From NCBI GenBank assembly GCA_963646285.1, contig CAVIWF010000024.1, positions 1 to 37,938 of the forward strand: a DNA stretch of 37,938 nt. Reading direction: 5' to 3'. Positions 1 to 7,447 of the stretch are shown here, piece after piece; the first letter of the stretch is position 1; each line of letters starts with the position of its first letter. Both the position numbers and the translations under genes were made by a program. Source of the DNA: CAKUFA01 sp963646285. Lineage in GTDB: Bacteria > Bacillota > Clostridia > Christensenellales > Aristaeellaceae. Below the pieces are notes generated by a model. The model had not been told where the DNA came from. It worked only from the letters and a program-made list of their open reading frames with translations, and searched no databases.

Positions 1-13
1 TTCAACTCTAGAT

Positions 14-52
14 CGAAAATCGGCGACATGTGCGGCGATTTTCGTGCTTTTT
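14..52 (+). terminator. Rho-independent terminator at window edge
   Basis: Arms CGAAAATCG (14-22) and CGATTTTCG (36-44) form a 9-bp stem, followed closely by TGCTTTTT. It probably ends a plus-strand transcript whose gene lies before the window. No coding sequence is visible between position 1 and this stem. Confidence 0.6.
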
Positions 53-91
53 CGCCAGAAAAAGCTTCATTACACGAACGAACGGCCGGGA

Positions 92-158
92 GAACGGTGA
101 AACCGTTCGACCAGTGAGTGAGTGCAAAACTCGACAAAGTGGCTTCGCCACTTTGTCG
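92..158. repeat. Two perfect hairpins in non-coding DNA
   Basis: Positions 92-108 form a 7-bp stem (GAACGGT / ACCGTTC, loop GAA). Positions 132-158 form a 12-bp perfect stem (CGACAAAGTGGC and its complement, loop TTC). Neither is followed by a good T-run on the plus strand; on the minus strand the second is followed by AGTTTTGC, so it could help end pheST transcripts. Together with the flanking terminators the stretch 14-204 is almost entirely foldable. It may be a dispersed repeat or the tail of a small RNA, which cannot be decided here. Confidence 0.5.
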
Positions 159-165
159 ATGCTCT

Positions 166-204
166 GAGGAGCGCAAGCAACATGGCCTGCGCTCCTCTTT
201 TTTT
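166..204 (+). terminator. Strong terminator converging on pheT
   Basis: A 10-bp stem, GAGGAGCGCA (166-175) with TGCGCTCCTC (188-197), is followed by seven T residues (198-204). The T-run makes it a plus-strand terminator. It stands only 8 bases beyond the pheT stop codon and so protects the minus-strand pheST operon from read-through. Confidence 0.75.
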
Positions 205-212
205 ATCTGTTC

Positions 213-2606
213 TTATCCGCGGATAACAGCCTGATACTTGTCGGCGGCTACCTTCTGCAGCTTGTCCATGGCTTTAGTGATCTCCGCTTCCGTCAGGGTA
301 TGATCCGCTGCACGGAACACGAAGGAGAAGGCCACAGACTTCATGTCCTTGCCTACTGCAACAGAGCGGTACACGTCGAACATCTTTGCATCCTCCAGAA
401 TGCTGCCGGCTGCGTGTGCCATATCAGCCAGCAGGGGACCGACTTCGGTGGACTCTGCCATTACAAGGCTCAGGTCACGGCTTACGGCGGGATAACGGGG
501 CATGGGCTTAACGGCACCCATGGGGGTCTGCAGCTGTGCAATGACTTCCATGTCCATTTCTGCAATCAGAGCACGGGCAGGCATATCGAAGTTCTCCCGA
601 ACGGTGGGATGCACTTCGCCCAGCACGCACACGACCTGATCCCCCTGCGTCAGCTTTGCCTGACGACCGGGGTGCAGGTAAACTTCATCGCTGCGGGATA
701 CATTGAAAGCAATGCCCAGCTGCTTCAGCAAACGTTCCACCACGCCACGCATGGTGAAGAAATCAGCATCCTTGCCGTACAGGCCAAGGCACAGCTTCCG
801 GGTTTCCGTGGGCAGACCTTCTGCCGTGCGGTGCTCCGGGTCAAACACGGCAGCCACCTCAAACAGCCGGGCAGCGTCGTTGCCGTGGTTCATGTTCAGC
901 GCCAGGGTGGACAGCATATCCGGCACCAGGGTGGTGCGCATCACAGAAGTATCTTCGCCCAGAGGATTCCGGATAGGCAGCATATTTTTCCGGGCATCCT
1001 TTTCATCCAGCATCAGCTTATCCACGGACTTGGGGCTGACGAAGGAATAATTCATGATTTCGTAGAAGCCCATGGCCGTCAACACGTGGCTGACTTCATC
1101 CTTCAGGCGCATACGGTCGGAACGTCCGCCGGGGGTCGTTTCGCCACGGAGCAGGGTGGAAGGAATCTTGTCGTAGCCGTAAACACGCAGGGCTTCCTCG
1201 CACAGGTCTGCTTCGCCTTCCACATCCTGCCGGAAGTCGGGCACCGTAACGGTCAGCTGATCCCCATCACGCTGCACATCGAAGAACAGCTCCTTCAGGA
1301 TGCGCTCCGTATCGTCTGCAGGGATATCCACACCGGCACGGCGTGCAATCTTCTCGCAGGAAGCGGTGATTACCTGCTTCTTGGCAGGCTCGGGATAAAT
1401 GTCGATGACGCCGCTGACCACATCGCCTGCATCCAGCTGATTGATCATCTGGCAGGCACGCTGCATGGCCTCCATGGCGGTCTTCACGGACACGCCTTTT
1501 TCGAACCGGCCGGAGGATTCCGTACGAATGCCCAGGGCACGGCTGGTAACACGGGTGGATGCCCGGTCAAACACGGCGCATTCGAACATCATGGTGTGGG
1601 TCTTTTCGGTGATTTCACTTTCCTCGCCGCCCATAACGCCTGCAACGCAGGAAGGCTTGCTGGCATCACAGATGACCAGCTGACCGGCAGTCAGGGGATG
1701 CGCCTTGCCGTCCAAGGTGGTGATGTGCTCGCCTTCTGCTGCTTTGCGGACGATGATGTGGTGTCCCTCCACCATGTCAAGGTCAAAGGCGTGCATGGGG
1801 TGGCCGGTTTCCAGCATGATGAAGTTGGTGATGTCCACCACGTTGTTGATGGAACGCATACCGGCACCGTAGAGATACTTGCGCAGCCACATGGGGCTGG
1901 GTCCTACACGTACGTCCTTGATGACCCGTGCAATGTACCGGGGGCACAGGTCGGTGGCTTCCACATCCACCTGAACATAATCGTGCACATCCCCGCCGGC
2001 TTCTGTCACGGTGATTTCCGGCTTGTGGAAGGTGGTGCCGCAGGCTACGGCCGTTTCCCGGGCAATGCCCCACACGCTCAGGCAGTCCGGCCGGTTGGCC
2101 AGCACTTCAAAGTCCATAACGGTGTCGTCAATGCCCAGAATCGGCTTCACATCGCTGCCCACCGGATATTCTTCCTGGAATTCCAGAATGCCGGCTGCCC
2201 CAATGGAGGGATACAGTTCGACCGGCACGCCCAGTTCTTCAGAGGAGCACAGCATGCCTTCGGACATGACGCCGCGAAGCTTGCCCTTCTTGATCTTCAC
2301 ACCGCCGGGCAGGTGAGCACCCACCAGTGCCACAGGGGTCAGGATGCCTGTACGGCAGTTGGGGGCACCGCAGACGATCTGCAGGGGTGCGTCCCCGCCT
2401 ACATCCACCGTGGTGACGTGGAGATGATCGCTGTCCGGGTGCGCCTCGCAGGTCAATACCCGGCCAACCACCACATGATCCACCTCTGCGCCGGTTTCTT
2501 CGTAACCTTCCACACCGTCGCCAATCATAATCATTTTATTCTGATAGTCCGCTGCACTCATGGGAATGTCAGCGTACTCCTTAATCCATTGCATCGGTAC
2601 CTTCAC
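213..2606 (-). CDS. pheT: Phenylalanine--tRNA ligase beta subunit
   Basis: Large subunit of the (alpha-beta)2 phenylalanyl-tRNA synthetase, which charges tRNA-Phe in the cytoplasm. At 797 residues it has the normal bacterial length. Visible domains are the OB-fold tRNA-binding domain (about 40-155, with HPDSDHLHV and CGAPN), the LANRPDCLS motif (about 168-177) leading to the B3/B4 editing domain (about 205-375), B5 (about 405-475), the catalytic-like core, and a C-terminal FDX-ACB domain from about 700 (PRYPAVSRDLSLV). Translation starts at GTG, preceded by AAGGAGGG at a 7-base spacing. It lies 58 bases after pheS on the same strand, so both are made from one T-box-controlled transcript. Nothing is broken or missing. 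Confidence 0.97.
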   Translation of the reverse strand: MKVPMQWIKEYADIPMSAADYQNKMIMIGDGVEGYEETGAEVDHVVVGRVLTCEAHPDSDHLHVTTVDVGGDAPLQIVCGAPNCRTGILTPVALVGAHLPGGVKIKKGKLRGVMSEGMLCSSEELGVPVELYPSIGAAGILEFQEEYPVGSDVKPILGIDDTVMDFEVLANRPDCLSVWGIARETAVACGTTFHKPEITVTEAGGDVHDYVQVDVEATDLCPRYIARVIKDVRVGPSPMWLRKYLYGAGMRSINNVVDITNFIMLETGHPMHAFDLDMVEGHHIIVRKAAEGEHITTLDGKAHPLTAGQLVICDASKPSCVAGVMGGEESEITEKTHTMMFECAVFDRASTRVTSRALGIRTESSGRFEKGVSVKTAMEAMQRACQMINQLDAGDVVSGVIDIYPEPAKKQVITASCEKIARRAGVDIPADDTERILKELFFDVQRDGDQLTVTVPDFRQDVEGEADLCEEALRVYGYDKIPSTLLRGETTPGGRSDRMRLKDEVSHVLTAMGFYEIMNYSFVSPKSVDKLMLDEKDARKNMLPIRNPLGEDTSVMRTTLVPDMLSTLALNMNHGNDAARLFEVAAVFDPEHRTAEGLPTETRKLCLGLYGKDADFFTMRGVVERLLKQLGIAFNVSRSDEVYLHPGRQAKLTQGDQVVCVLGEVHPTVRENFDMPARALIAEMDMEVIAQLQTPMGAVKPMPRYPAVSRDLSLVMAESTEVGPLLADMAHAAGSILEDAKMFDVYRSVAVGKDMKSVAFSFVFRAADHTLTEAEITKAMDKLQKVAADKYQAVIRG

Positions 2607-2664
2607 AGGAAAACCCTCCTTCTATGCAAACGACGTTGCCTGTCTTCAACCTTCCAAGCACGAC

Positions 2665-3693
2665 TTAACGGAACTGACCCAGGAAGCGCACATCGCCTTC
2701 GTACAACAGGCGCATGTCCGGGATGGAGTAACGCTGCATGGCAATCCGCTCCAGACCAATGCCGAAGGCAAAGCCGGAATACACGCTGCTGTCAATGCCG
2801 CACATTTCCAGCACCTTGGGATTTACCATGCCGCCGCCCAGCACCTCGATCCAGCCGGTGCCCTTGCACACACGGCAGCCCTTGCCGTGGCATGCAGCGC
2901 AGGTCAGGTCCACCTCGGTGGAAGGCTCGGTGAAGGGGAAGAAGCTGGGGCGGAACCGGGTGGTAATGCCCTTGCCGTACAGCCGCTCTGCAAAGGCGTT
3001 CAGCGTGCCTCGCAGGTCTGCCATGGTTACGTCCTTGTCCACCACAAGGCCTTCCATCTGGTGGAACACAGGGCTGTGGGTTGCATCCACTTCATCGGCT
3101 CGGTACACACGGCCGGGGCAAATCACACGGATGGGGGGCTTCCGGGTCAGCATGGTACGAGCCTGCATGGGGCTGGTGTGGGTCCGCAGCACCACGTTGT
3201 CATCAATGTAGAAGGTATCCTGAGCATCCCGGGCAGGGTGATCCTTGGGGATGTTCATCAACTCGAAATTGTAGTGGTCAAGCTCCACTTCAGGACCTTC
3301 CACCACTTCAAAGCCCATGCCGGTGAAGCAGTCGATCATCTCGTTCATCACCAGGGTCAAAGGATGCTCACTGCCCATGGCCGGCATGTCGGCAGGCTGG
3401 GTCACGTCGATGGTTTCACGCTTCAGGGCTTCTTCCTGTTCCTTTGCCTTCAGCACACGAAGCTTTTCATCCAGCATTTCCGTAAAGCGTTCCCGTGCTT
3501 CATTGATCATCTGTCCGGCAGCAGGACGTTCTTCCGGCGACAGCTGCCCCATACCCCGAAGCAGCGCCGTCAGTTCGCCTTTCTTGCCCAACACACGTAC
3601 CCGCAGGTTTTCCAGCGCCTGGGTGCCGTCCATCTTGCCCATTTCATCGTTCATCAGCTGATGGATCTCTGCGATTTTTTCCCTCATGCCCAT
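2665..3693 (-). CDS. pheS: Phenylalanine--tRNA ligase alpha subunit
   Basis: Catalytic subunit of phenylalanyl-tRNA synthetase (class II), partner of the downstream beta subunit. The product is 342 residues from the chosen ATG. The N-terminal coiled-coil arm that grips tRNA-Phe covers about 1-90. Class II motif 2 (VYRADEVDATHSP) and motif 3 (FAFGIGLERIAM, near the C-terminus) are intact. A CxxCxGxGCxxC-like cluster (CAACHGKGCRVCKGTGW) sits before motif 3, as often seen in Firmicute PheS. An in-frame ATG 30 bases upstream also exists, but AAGGATGG lies between the two, about 10 bases before the ATG at 3693, favouring the shorter form. It is first in the pheST operon and follows a Phe T-box leader. 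Confidence 0.96.
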   Translation of the reverse strand: MGMREKIAEIHQLMNDEMGKMDGTQALENLRVRVLGKKGELTALLRGMGQLSPEERPAAGQMINEARERFTEMLDEKLRVLKAKEQEEALKRETIDVTQPADMPAMGSEHPLTLVMNEMIDCFTGMGFEVVEGPEVELDHYNFELMNIPKDHPARDAQDTFYIDDNVVLRTHTSPMQARTMLTRKPPIRVICPGRVYRADEVDATHSPVFHQMEGLVVDKDVTMADLRGTLNAFAERLYGKGITTRFRPSFFPFTEPSTEVDLTCAACHGKGCRVCKGTGWIEVLGGGMVNPKVLEMCGIDSSVYSGFAFGIGLERIAMQRYSIPDMRLLYEGDVRFLGQFR

Positions 3694-3725
3694 GTTCCGT
3701 GTTCCATCCTTTCTTTTCGGCAATG

Positions 3726-3988
3726 AAAAAAGCCTCCGCCCCTTTTAAGGGACGAAGGCTGATGCTGCCGCGTGTTACCACCCTATTTCCGCACAACGAA
3801 AAGAATCGTGATGCGCTCGATGCCTTTCACGGAGCCGATCCGTCACTGCCTAGTAGGAGCTTCCGTTCAGCAGTGCAGCTCAGGAGGGAATTTCCGGCTT
3901 AGCCATCAGAATGCTTGCAGCAAATGCATTCCTCTCTGCGGTGGCCAAGGTGCTCCGGCATTGTCTCCGTCGTCGCCTTTGATATAAC
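3726..3988 (-). ncRNA. T-box leader of pheST (Phe)
   Basis: On the minus strand the conserved T-box sequence AGGGTGGTAACACGCGG lies at 3768-3784. It is followed by a terminator stem (AGCCTTCG...CGGAGGCT, loop TTAAAA) and a run of T residues (3726-3731). Upstream sequence folds as stem I, and GGAAATTCCC supplies a UUC triplet consistent with a Phe specifier. Uncharged tRNA-Phe should stabilise the antiterminator and turn on pheST. Family and antitermination logic are established; the specifier choice is by eye. Confidence 0.92.
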
Positions 3989-3994
3989 ATTTGC

Positions 3995-4023
3995 ATTATA
4001 CCACGCATTTTTCTGCTTGGCAA
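3995..4023 (-). promoter_or_regulatory. SigA-type promoter of pheST
   Basis: On the minus strand, -35 TTGCCA (4018-4023) and -10 TATAAT (3995-4000) are separated by 17 bases. This places transcription start near 3988, just before the T-box leader. It is back to back with the mreB promoter. Confidence 0.75.
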
Positions 4024-4038
4024 GTTTTTCTCTCGTGG

Positions 4039-4067
4039 TTTACGAAGCGGTTTTTTCATGCTATAAT
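4039..4067 (+). promoter_or_regulatory. Promoter of mreB
   Basis: -35 TTTACG (4039-4044), 17-base spacer, -10 TATAAT (4062-4067). It is divergent from the pheST promoter, with the -35 boxes only 15 bases apart, so the two may influence each other. Confidence 0.65.
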
Positions 4068-4108
4068 GTCCGTGATATGATTCCTTTGGGAAGCTGGGTG
4101 ATGATTTT

Positions 4109-5128
4109 TTGGCACAGGTAAACGACATCGGCATCGATCTTGGTACGTCCAATGTGCTGATTTACATGAAGGGCAAGGGTATCGTCCTTCGGGAGCCTGC
4201 GGTGGTCGCCGTAGAGCGGGATACACGCAAGCCCATTGCCGTCGGTGCAGACGCTTATCGTATGATCGGCCGCACGCCGGGCAATGTGCTGGCACTGCGC
4301 CCCCTGCGCAACGGTACCATGACGGACTTTGAACTGACCCGCACCATGCTGCAGTTCTTTACTGCTCAGGTGGTGGGCAAGCGGTTCTTTTCCCGTCCCC
4401 GGGCGGTGATTTCCGTGCCTTCCGGCGTTAATGAGGTGGAGAAGCGCTCCATTATTAGTGCCATGTTTGATGCCGGCATGCGGAAGACCAATCTGCTGGA
4501 TCGCCCTGTGGCTGCTGCACTGGGTGCAGGCACCAGCTTTGACGAGGCCTATGGCTCCATGATTGTGGATATGGGCGCCGGTGCAACGGATATTGCGGTG
4601 CTGTCCATGGGTCAGGTGGCGGTGTCCAACTGCGTGTCCATCGGCGGTGACTATTTCGATGATGCCATCATCCGGTATCTGCGGAAGAAGCATAACCTGC
4701 TCATTGGCGAACGGACAGCGGAAGAGCTGAAGATCAACATCGGTTCTGCTGTGCCCAAGGCAGAGGACGTGACCATGTACGTGACCGGGCGGAACCTGAT
4801 TTCCGGCTTGCCCAAGACGCTGACGGTCAGCACCTCCGAAGTGCATGAGGCACTGCGGGAACCTGTTGCTGAGCTGATTGAGTGCATTCAGGCGGTGCTG
4901 GAGCATACGCCGCCCCAGCTGGCTAACGATGTGTTTGACGAAGGCATTGTCTTTACCGGCGGCGCAGCAGCCCTTTCCGGATTGACCGAAGCAGTGTACG
5001 ATGTGCTGCACATTCCCTGCGCCGTGGCAGATGATCCTCAGACCTCTGTGGTCATGGGCTGCGGACGGATTGTGGACGACCCTGCCCTTTATAAGCACTT
5101 GCTGGATGAACGGAGAAGGTTCCGGTAA
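4109..5128 (+). CDS. mreB: Rod shape-determining protein MreB
   Basis: Bacterial actin homologue that forms membrane-associated filaments guiding the elongation cell-wall machinery. The 339-residue length is normal for MreB/Mbl. The actin-fold nucleotide motifs are present: phosphate 1 (GIDLGTSN, about 7-14), phosphate 2 (VDMGAGATDIAV, about 153-164) and the adenosine motif (GIVFTGGAAALSGL, about 277-290). Phosphate 2 departs from the more usual DIGGGTT form. The start is TTG: the nearby ATG at 4101 leads to a stop within seven codons. There are no mreC or mreD genes next to it, so it is a solo copy and could be a paralogue such as Mbl; sequence alone does not separate these. It has its own promoter and is followed by rnpB. 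Confidence 0.93.
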   Translation: MAQVNDIGIDLGTSNVLIYMKGKGIVLREPAVVAVERDTRKPIAVGADAYRMIGRTPGNVLALRPLRNGTMTDFELTRTMLQFFTAQVVGKRFFSRPRAVISVPSGVNEVEKRSIISAMFDAGMRKTNLLDRPVAAALGAGTSFDEAYGSMIVDMGAGATDIAVLSMGQVAVSNCVSIGGDYFDDAIIRYLRKKHNLLIGERTAEELKINIGSAVPKAEDVTMYVTGRNLISGLPKTLTVSTSEVHEALREPVAELIECIQAVLEHTPPQLANDVFDEGIVFTGGAAALSGLTEAVYDVLHIPCAVADDPQTSVVMGCGRIVDDPALYKHLLDERRRFR

Positions 5129-5187
5129 GCAAAGCTTCTGCGGCGGACGGAGCTTCAACGAAAAAATCGGCAAAGACTATTTGATGA

Positions 5188-5235
5188 TGAACCCTTTGTA
5201 CCTTTTGTTTCTGAACCCTTTGTATCATTTGTTTC
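5188..5235. repeat. Tandem 24-bp duplication between mreB and rnpB
   Basis: Two adjacent 24-base copies (5188-5211 and 5212-5235) share TGAACCCTTTGTA and TTTGTTTC and differ at two positions. They end five bases before the rnpB -35 box. They contain no palindrome and no believable gene. Confidence 0.75.
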
Positions 5236-5239
5236 GGGA

Positions 5240-5268
5240 TTGACACACCACGCCTGGCGTGGTATCAT
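5240..5268 (+). promoter_or_regulatory. Consensus promoter of rnpB
   Basis: -35 TTGACA (5240-5245), 17-base spacer, -10 TATCAT (5263-5268). The spacer itself contains an inverted repeat, CCACGCC / GGCGTGG. The start would fall at about 5275-5276, exactly at the first pairing base of the RNase P RNA. Confidence 0.85.
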
Positions 5269-5275
5269 GAGCCAT

Positions 5276-5613
5276 GTGTGCGAGGTGATCAGACGATCGC
5301 GTGCCGAAAGGTATGAGGAAAGTCCGAGCACCACAGGGCAGGGTGCCGGCTAACGGCCGGTGGAGGCGACTCCAAGGAGAGTGCAACAGAAAGAAACCGC
5401 CGGGTTTCCCGGTAAGGATGGAAAGGCGAGGTAAGAGCTCACCCACGGCTTGGCGACTTGTCCGTGCTGTAAACCCCACCTGGTGCAAGATGTATATGGG
5501 ACATATGCGGCTGCCCGTCGCGTCCCCGCAATCGCTTGAGCCTGCGCGGCAACGCCAGGCCTGGATAGATGATCGTCCACGACAGAACTCGGCTTACGGT
5601 CACGCTCGCACAC
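5276..5613 (+). ncRNA. rnpB: RNase P RNA, type A
   Basis: Catalytic RNA that trims the 5' leader from pre-tRNAs. The 5' consensus GAGGAAAGTCCGAGC and the 3' consensus ACAGAACTCGGCTTAC are present, with the conserved AGATGATCGTCC just before the latter. The P1 helix closes the molecule: GTGTGCGAG (5276-5284) pairs with CTCGCACAC (5605-5613). The length of about 338 nt fits a bacterial type A RNA. The T-rich stretch after P1 (5615-5626) probably terminates transcription. It stands alone between mreB and a deacetylase gene. Confidence 0.96.
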
Positions 5614-5651
5614 GTTTTCTTTTTTCTTGATCGAATGAGGAGGTATGCTCC

Positions 5652-6359
5652 ATGAAACGCTTGACCGCAGTGCTTCTCGGTCTGCTTTTTTTATGCCAAA
5701 TTGCTACGGCTTCCGCTGCGGAAAAGGGCTTCATCGTTTTCCATGGGGACCGGGAACAAAAGCGCATTGCCGTAACGGTGGATGACTGCTACGACATCAA
5801 CAATTTGAAAGCCGTGCTGGACATTTGCAAAGAATACGATGTGCCTGTCACCTTCTTTGTGGTCGGCAAAGCTTTGAAGGAAAAGGATCGGGAAGTGTGG
5901 CGGGATGTGATTGATACCGGATGCGAAATCGGCAACCACACCTATGGTCACGCCAGCCTGATTAAATGCACCAACCGGCAGATCATCTATCAGCTGCAGC
6001 GCACCCAGCAGCAGCTGGATACGGTGCTGGGCTATCACTATGAGATGCAGGTCATGCGCCCGCCCTATGGCAATACCCAGAAGTCCAACGGCTCCAGCGT
6101 CTGCGATGCCATTGCGGCGGCAGGTTATACCCACGCCATTCGTTGGGACGTGAGTCAGACCAATGCCACCAAGGCTCGCCGTGCGGTGCAGAACGGCAGC
6201 ATCCTCCTTTACCATACCAACTGGAAGGATGTGCAGTGCCTGCAGACCCTGATTCCTGATCTGTTGGAGGATGGATATGAGCTGTGCACTGTCAGCGAGC
6301 TCCTTGGCATGGATGCCCCGGCTACCAGCACAGATCTGTATGTGTACAGTGCGGAATAA
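5652..6359 (+). CDS. Secreted polysaccharide deacetylase (NodB domain)
   Basis: Predicted carbohydrate esterase family 4 enzyme that removes N-acetyl groups from peptidoglycan, chitin-like or exopolysaccharide chains outside the cytoplasm. The 235 residues begin with a signal peptide (about 1-22, ASA-A cleavage). NodB motifs follow: VDDCYD (about 42-47, the catalytic Asp and metal Asp), HTYGH (about 98-102, zinc histidines) and RPPYG (about 137-141), with LLYH toward the end. The first motif reads TVDD-C instead of the usual TFDDG, but both Asp residues are kept. A good AGGAGG precedes the ATG. It is a single gene after rnpB, and no promoter of its own is clear. The substrate cannot be told from sequence. 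Confidence 0.9.
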   Translation: MKRLTAVLLGLLFLCQIATASAAEKGFIVFHGDREQKRIAVTVDDCYDINNLKAVLDICKEYDVPVTFFVVGKALKEKDREVWRDVIDTGCEIGNHTYGHASLIKCTNRQIIYQLQRTQQQLDTVLGYHYEMQVMRPPYGNTQKSNGSSVCDAIAAAGYTHAIRWDVSQTNATKARRAVQNGSILLYHTNWKDVQCLQTLIPDLLEDGYELCTVSELLGMDAPATSTDLYVYSAE

Positions 6360-6662
6360 GCAGATAGTGCCTGAACCGAGATGATGGCCGCCATGGCTGA
6401 AATGTCATGCTATTGACCAGATATTGCGAATATTCGGTTGAAATGAATAATATGAAAATCAAAACTGCATAATGGTCTGTATTTCCTGTGTTTTTGCAGC
6501 TTGAACTATTGACAGCCTATGAGGTGGTGGCTATAATGACCTCAAGCAAAGACGCTTGGCAGAACGAAAATTCTGTCAAGCGTCTTTGTGTTTTCATCCC
6601 TGCATCGATGCAGGAAATGAATGAGAATCCTGCAATAAATCCTTAACCGGGAGGGTGACGGA
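6360..6662 (+). promoter_or_regulatory. Intergenic region with promoter, large hairpin and palindrome
   Basis: This 303-base gap holds no gene. Its first 150 bases are AT-rich and featureless. A textbook promoter lies at 6509-6537 (TTGACA, 17-base spacer, TATAAT). About ten bases after the expected start, a 12-bp stem (CAAAGACGCTTG 6547-6558, CAAGCGTCTTTG 6577-6588) extended by CAGA/TCTG is followed by TGTTTT. It could act as an attenuator or 5' stabiliser. A perfect 16-bp palindrome, CCTGCATCGATGCAGG, lies at 6599-6614. A GGGAGG ribosome binding site precedes the next gene. Confidence 0.75.
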
Positions 6663-7388
6663 ATGATTCGCTTGGAGAATGTTAACAAATATTTCGGGGA
6701 ACTCCATGTGCTTAAGGATGTTAATCTGACGGTAGCAGAGGGAGAAAAGCTGGTAATCATCGGACCCAGCGGCTCCGGCAAATCCACCACGGTGCGCTGC
6801 ATGAACTTTCTGGAAGAGCCAAGCAGCGGTCATGTGTATATTAACGGACAGGAAATCACGGCGCACAATAAAACGAAAATCGTCCGTGAAAACATGGCCA
6901 TGGTGTTTCAACAGTTTAATCTTTATCCCCATTTGACGGTGCTGAGGAACTTGACCCTGGCGCCCATGAAGCTCCACCACAAGCCCAAAGCAGAAGCGGA
7001 AGCATTGGCGTATCACTATCTGGATGTGGTTGGCCTGAGGGATAAAGCCCACGTCTACCCAACGACCCTTTCCGGTGGTCAGCAGCAGCGGATTGCCATT
7101 GCCCGTGCCCTGTGCCAGGAAACGAAGATCATCCTTTTTGATGAGCCGACTTCGGCACTGGATCCGGAAACGATTCAGGAAGTGCTGGACGTGATGATTC
7201 GGCTGGCAAAGGAGAAAATCACCATGGTGGTGGTGACCCACGAAATGGGCTTTGCCCGGCAGGTGGCGGATCGAGTGGTGTTTATGGCGGATGGACAGAT
7301 CATTGAAGAAGGCACGCCGGAACACTTCTTTGAACACCCGGAAAATGAACGGGTGAAGCAGTTCCTGGGCAAAATCCTGCGGAAATAG
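6663..7388 (+). CDS. Polar amino-acid ABC transporter, ATP-binding protein
   Basis: Cytoplasmic ATPase that drives amino-acid import, of the GlnQ/HisP/GluA family. The 241-residue length is typical. Walker A is GPSGSGKST (about 35-43), the Q-loop is VFQQFNLYPHLTV (about 81-93), the signature is LSGGQQQR (about 138-145), Walker B is ILFDEPTSALD (about 158-168) and the H-loop is VVTHE (about 192-196). It comes first in an operon with the order ATPase, binding protein, permease, permease, the same order as gluABCD of Corynebacterium, but substrate specificity is not fixed by this. Expression probably starts at 6509-6537 and passes the leader hairpin. Confidence 0.95.
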   Translation: MIRLENVNKYFGELHVLKDVNLTVAEGEKLVIIGPSGSGKSTTVRCMNFLEEPSSGHVYINGQEITAHNKTKIVRENMAMVFQQFNLYPHLTVLRNLTLAPMKLHHKPKAEAEALAYHYLDVVGLRDKAHVYPTTLSGGQQQRIAIARALCQETKIILFDEPTSALDPETIQEVLDVMIRLAKEKITMVVVTHEMGFARQVADRVVFMADGQIIEEGTPEHFFEHPENERVKQFLGKILRK

Positions 7389-7447
7389 GTTTCACGTCCC
7401 TACGGGGCAGAAACATAGAAATCACAAGTTTGAAGGAGGTCTTTTCC

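Noticed and set aside
300..3726. Long plus-strand open frames opposite pheT and pheS
   Set aside because: Composition typical of antisense frames; pheS and pheT on the other strand carry all family motifs.
5179..5243. Tiny ORF within the tandem repeat before rnpB
   Set aside because: The repeating peptide simply reflects the 24-bp duplication; no ribosome site.
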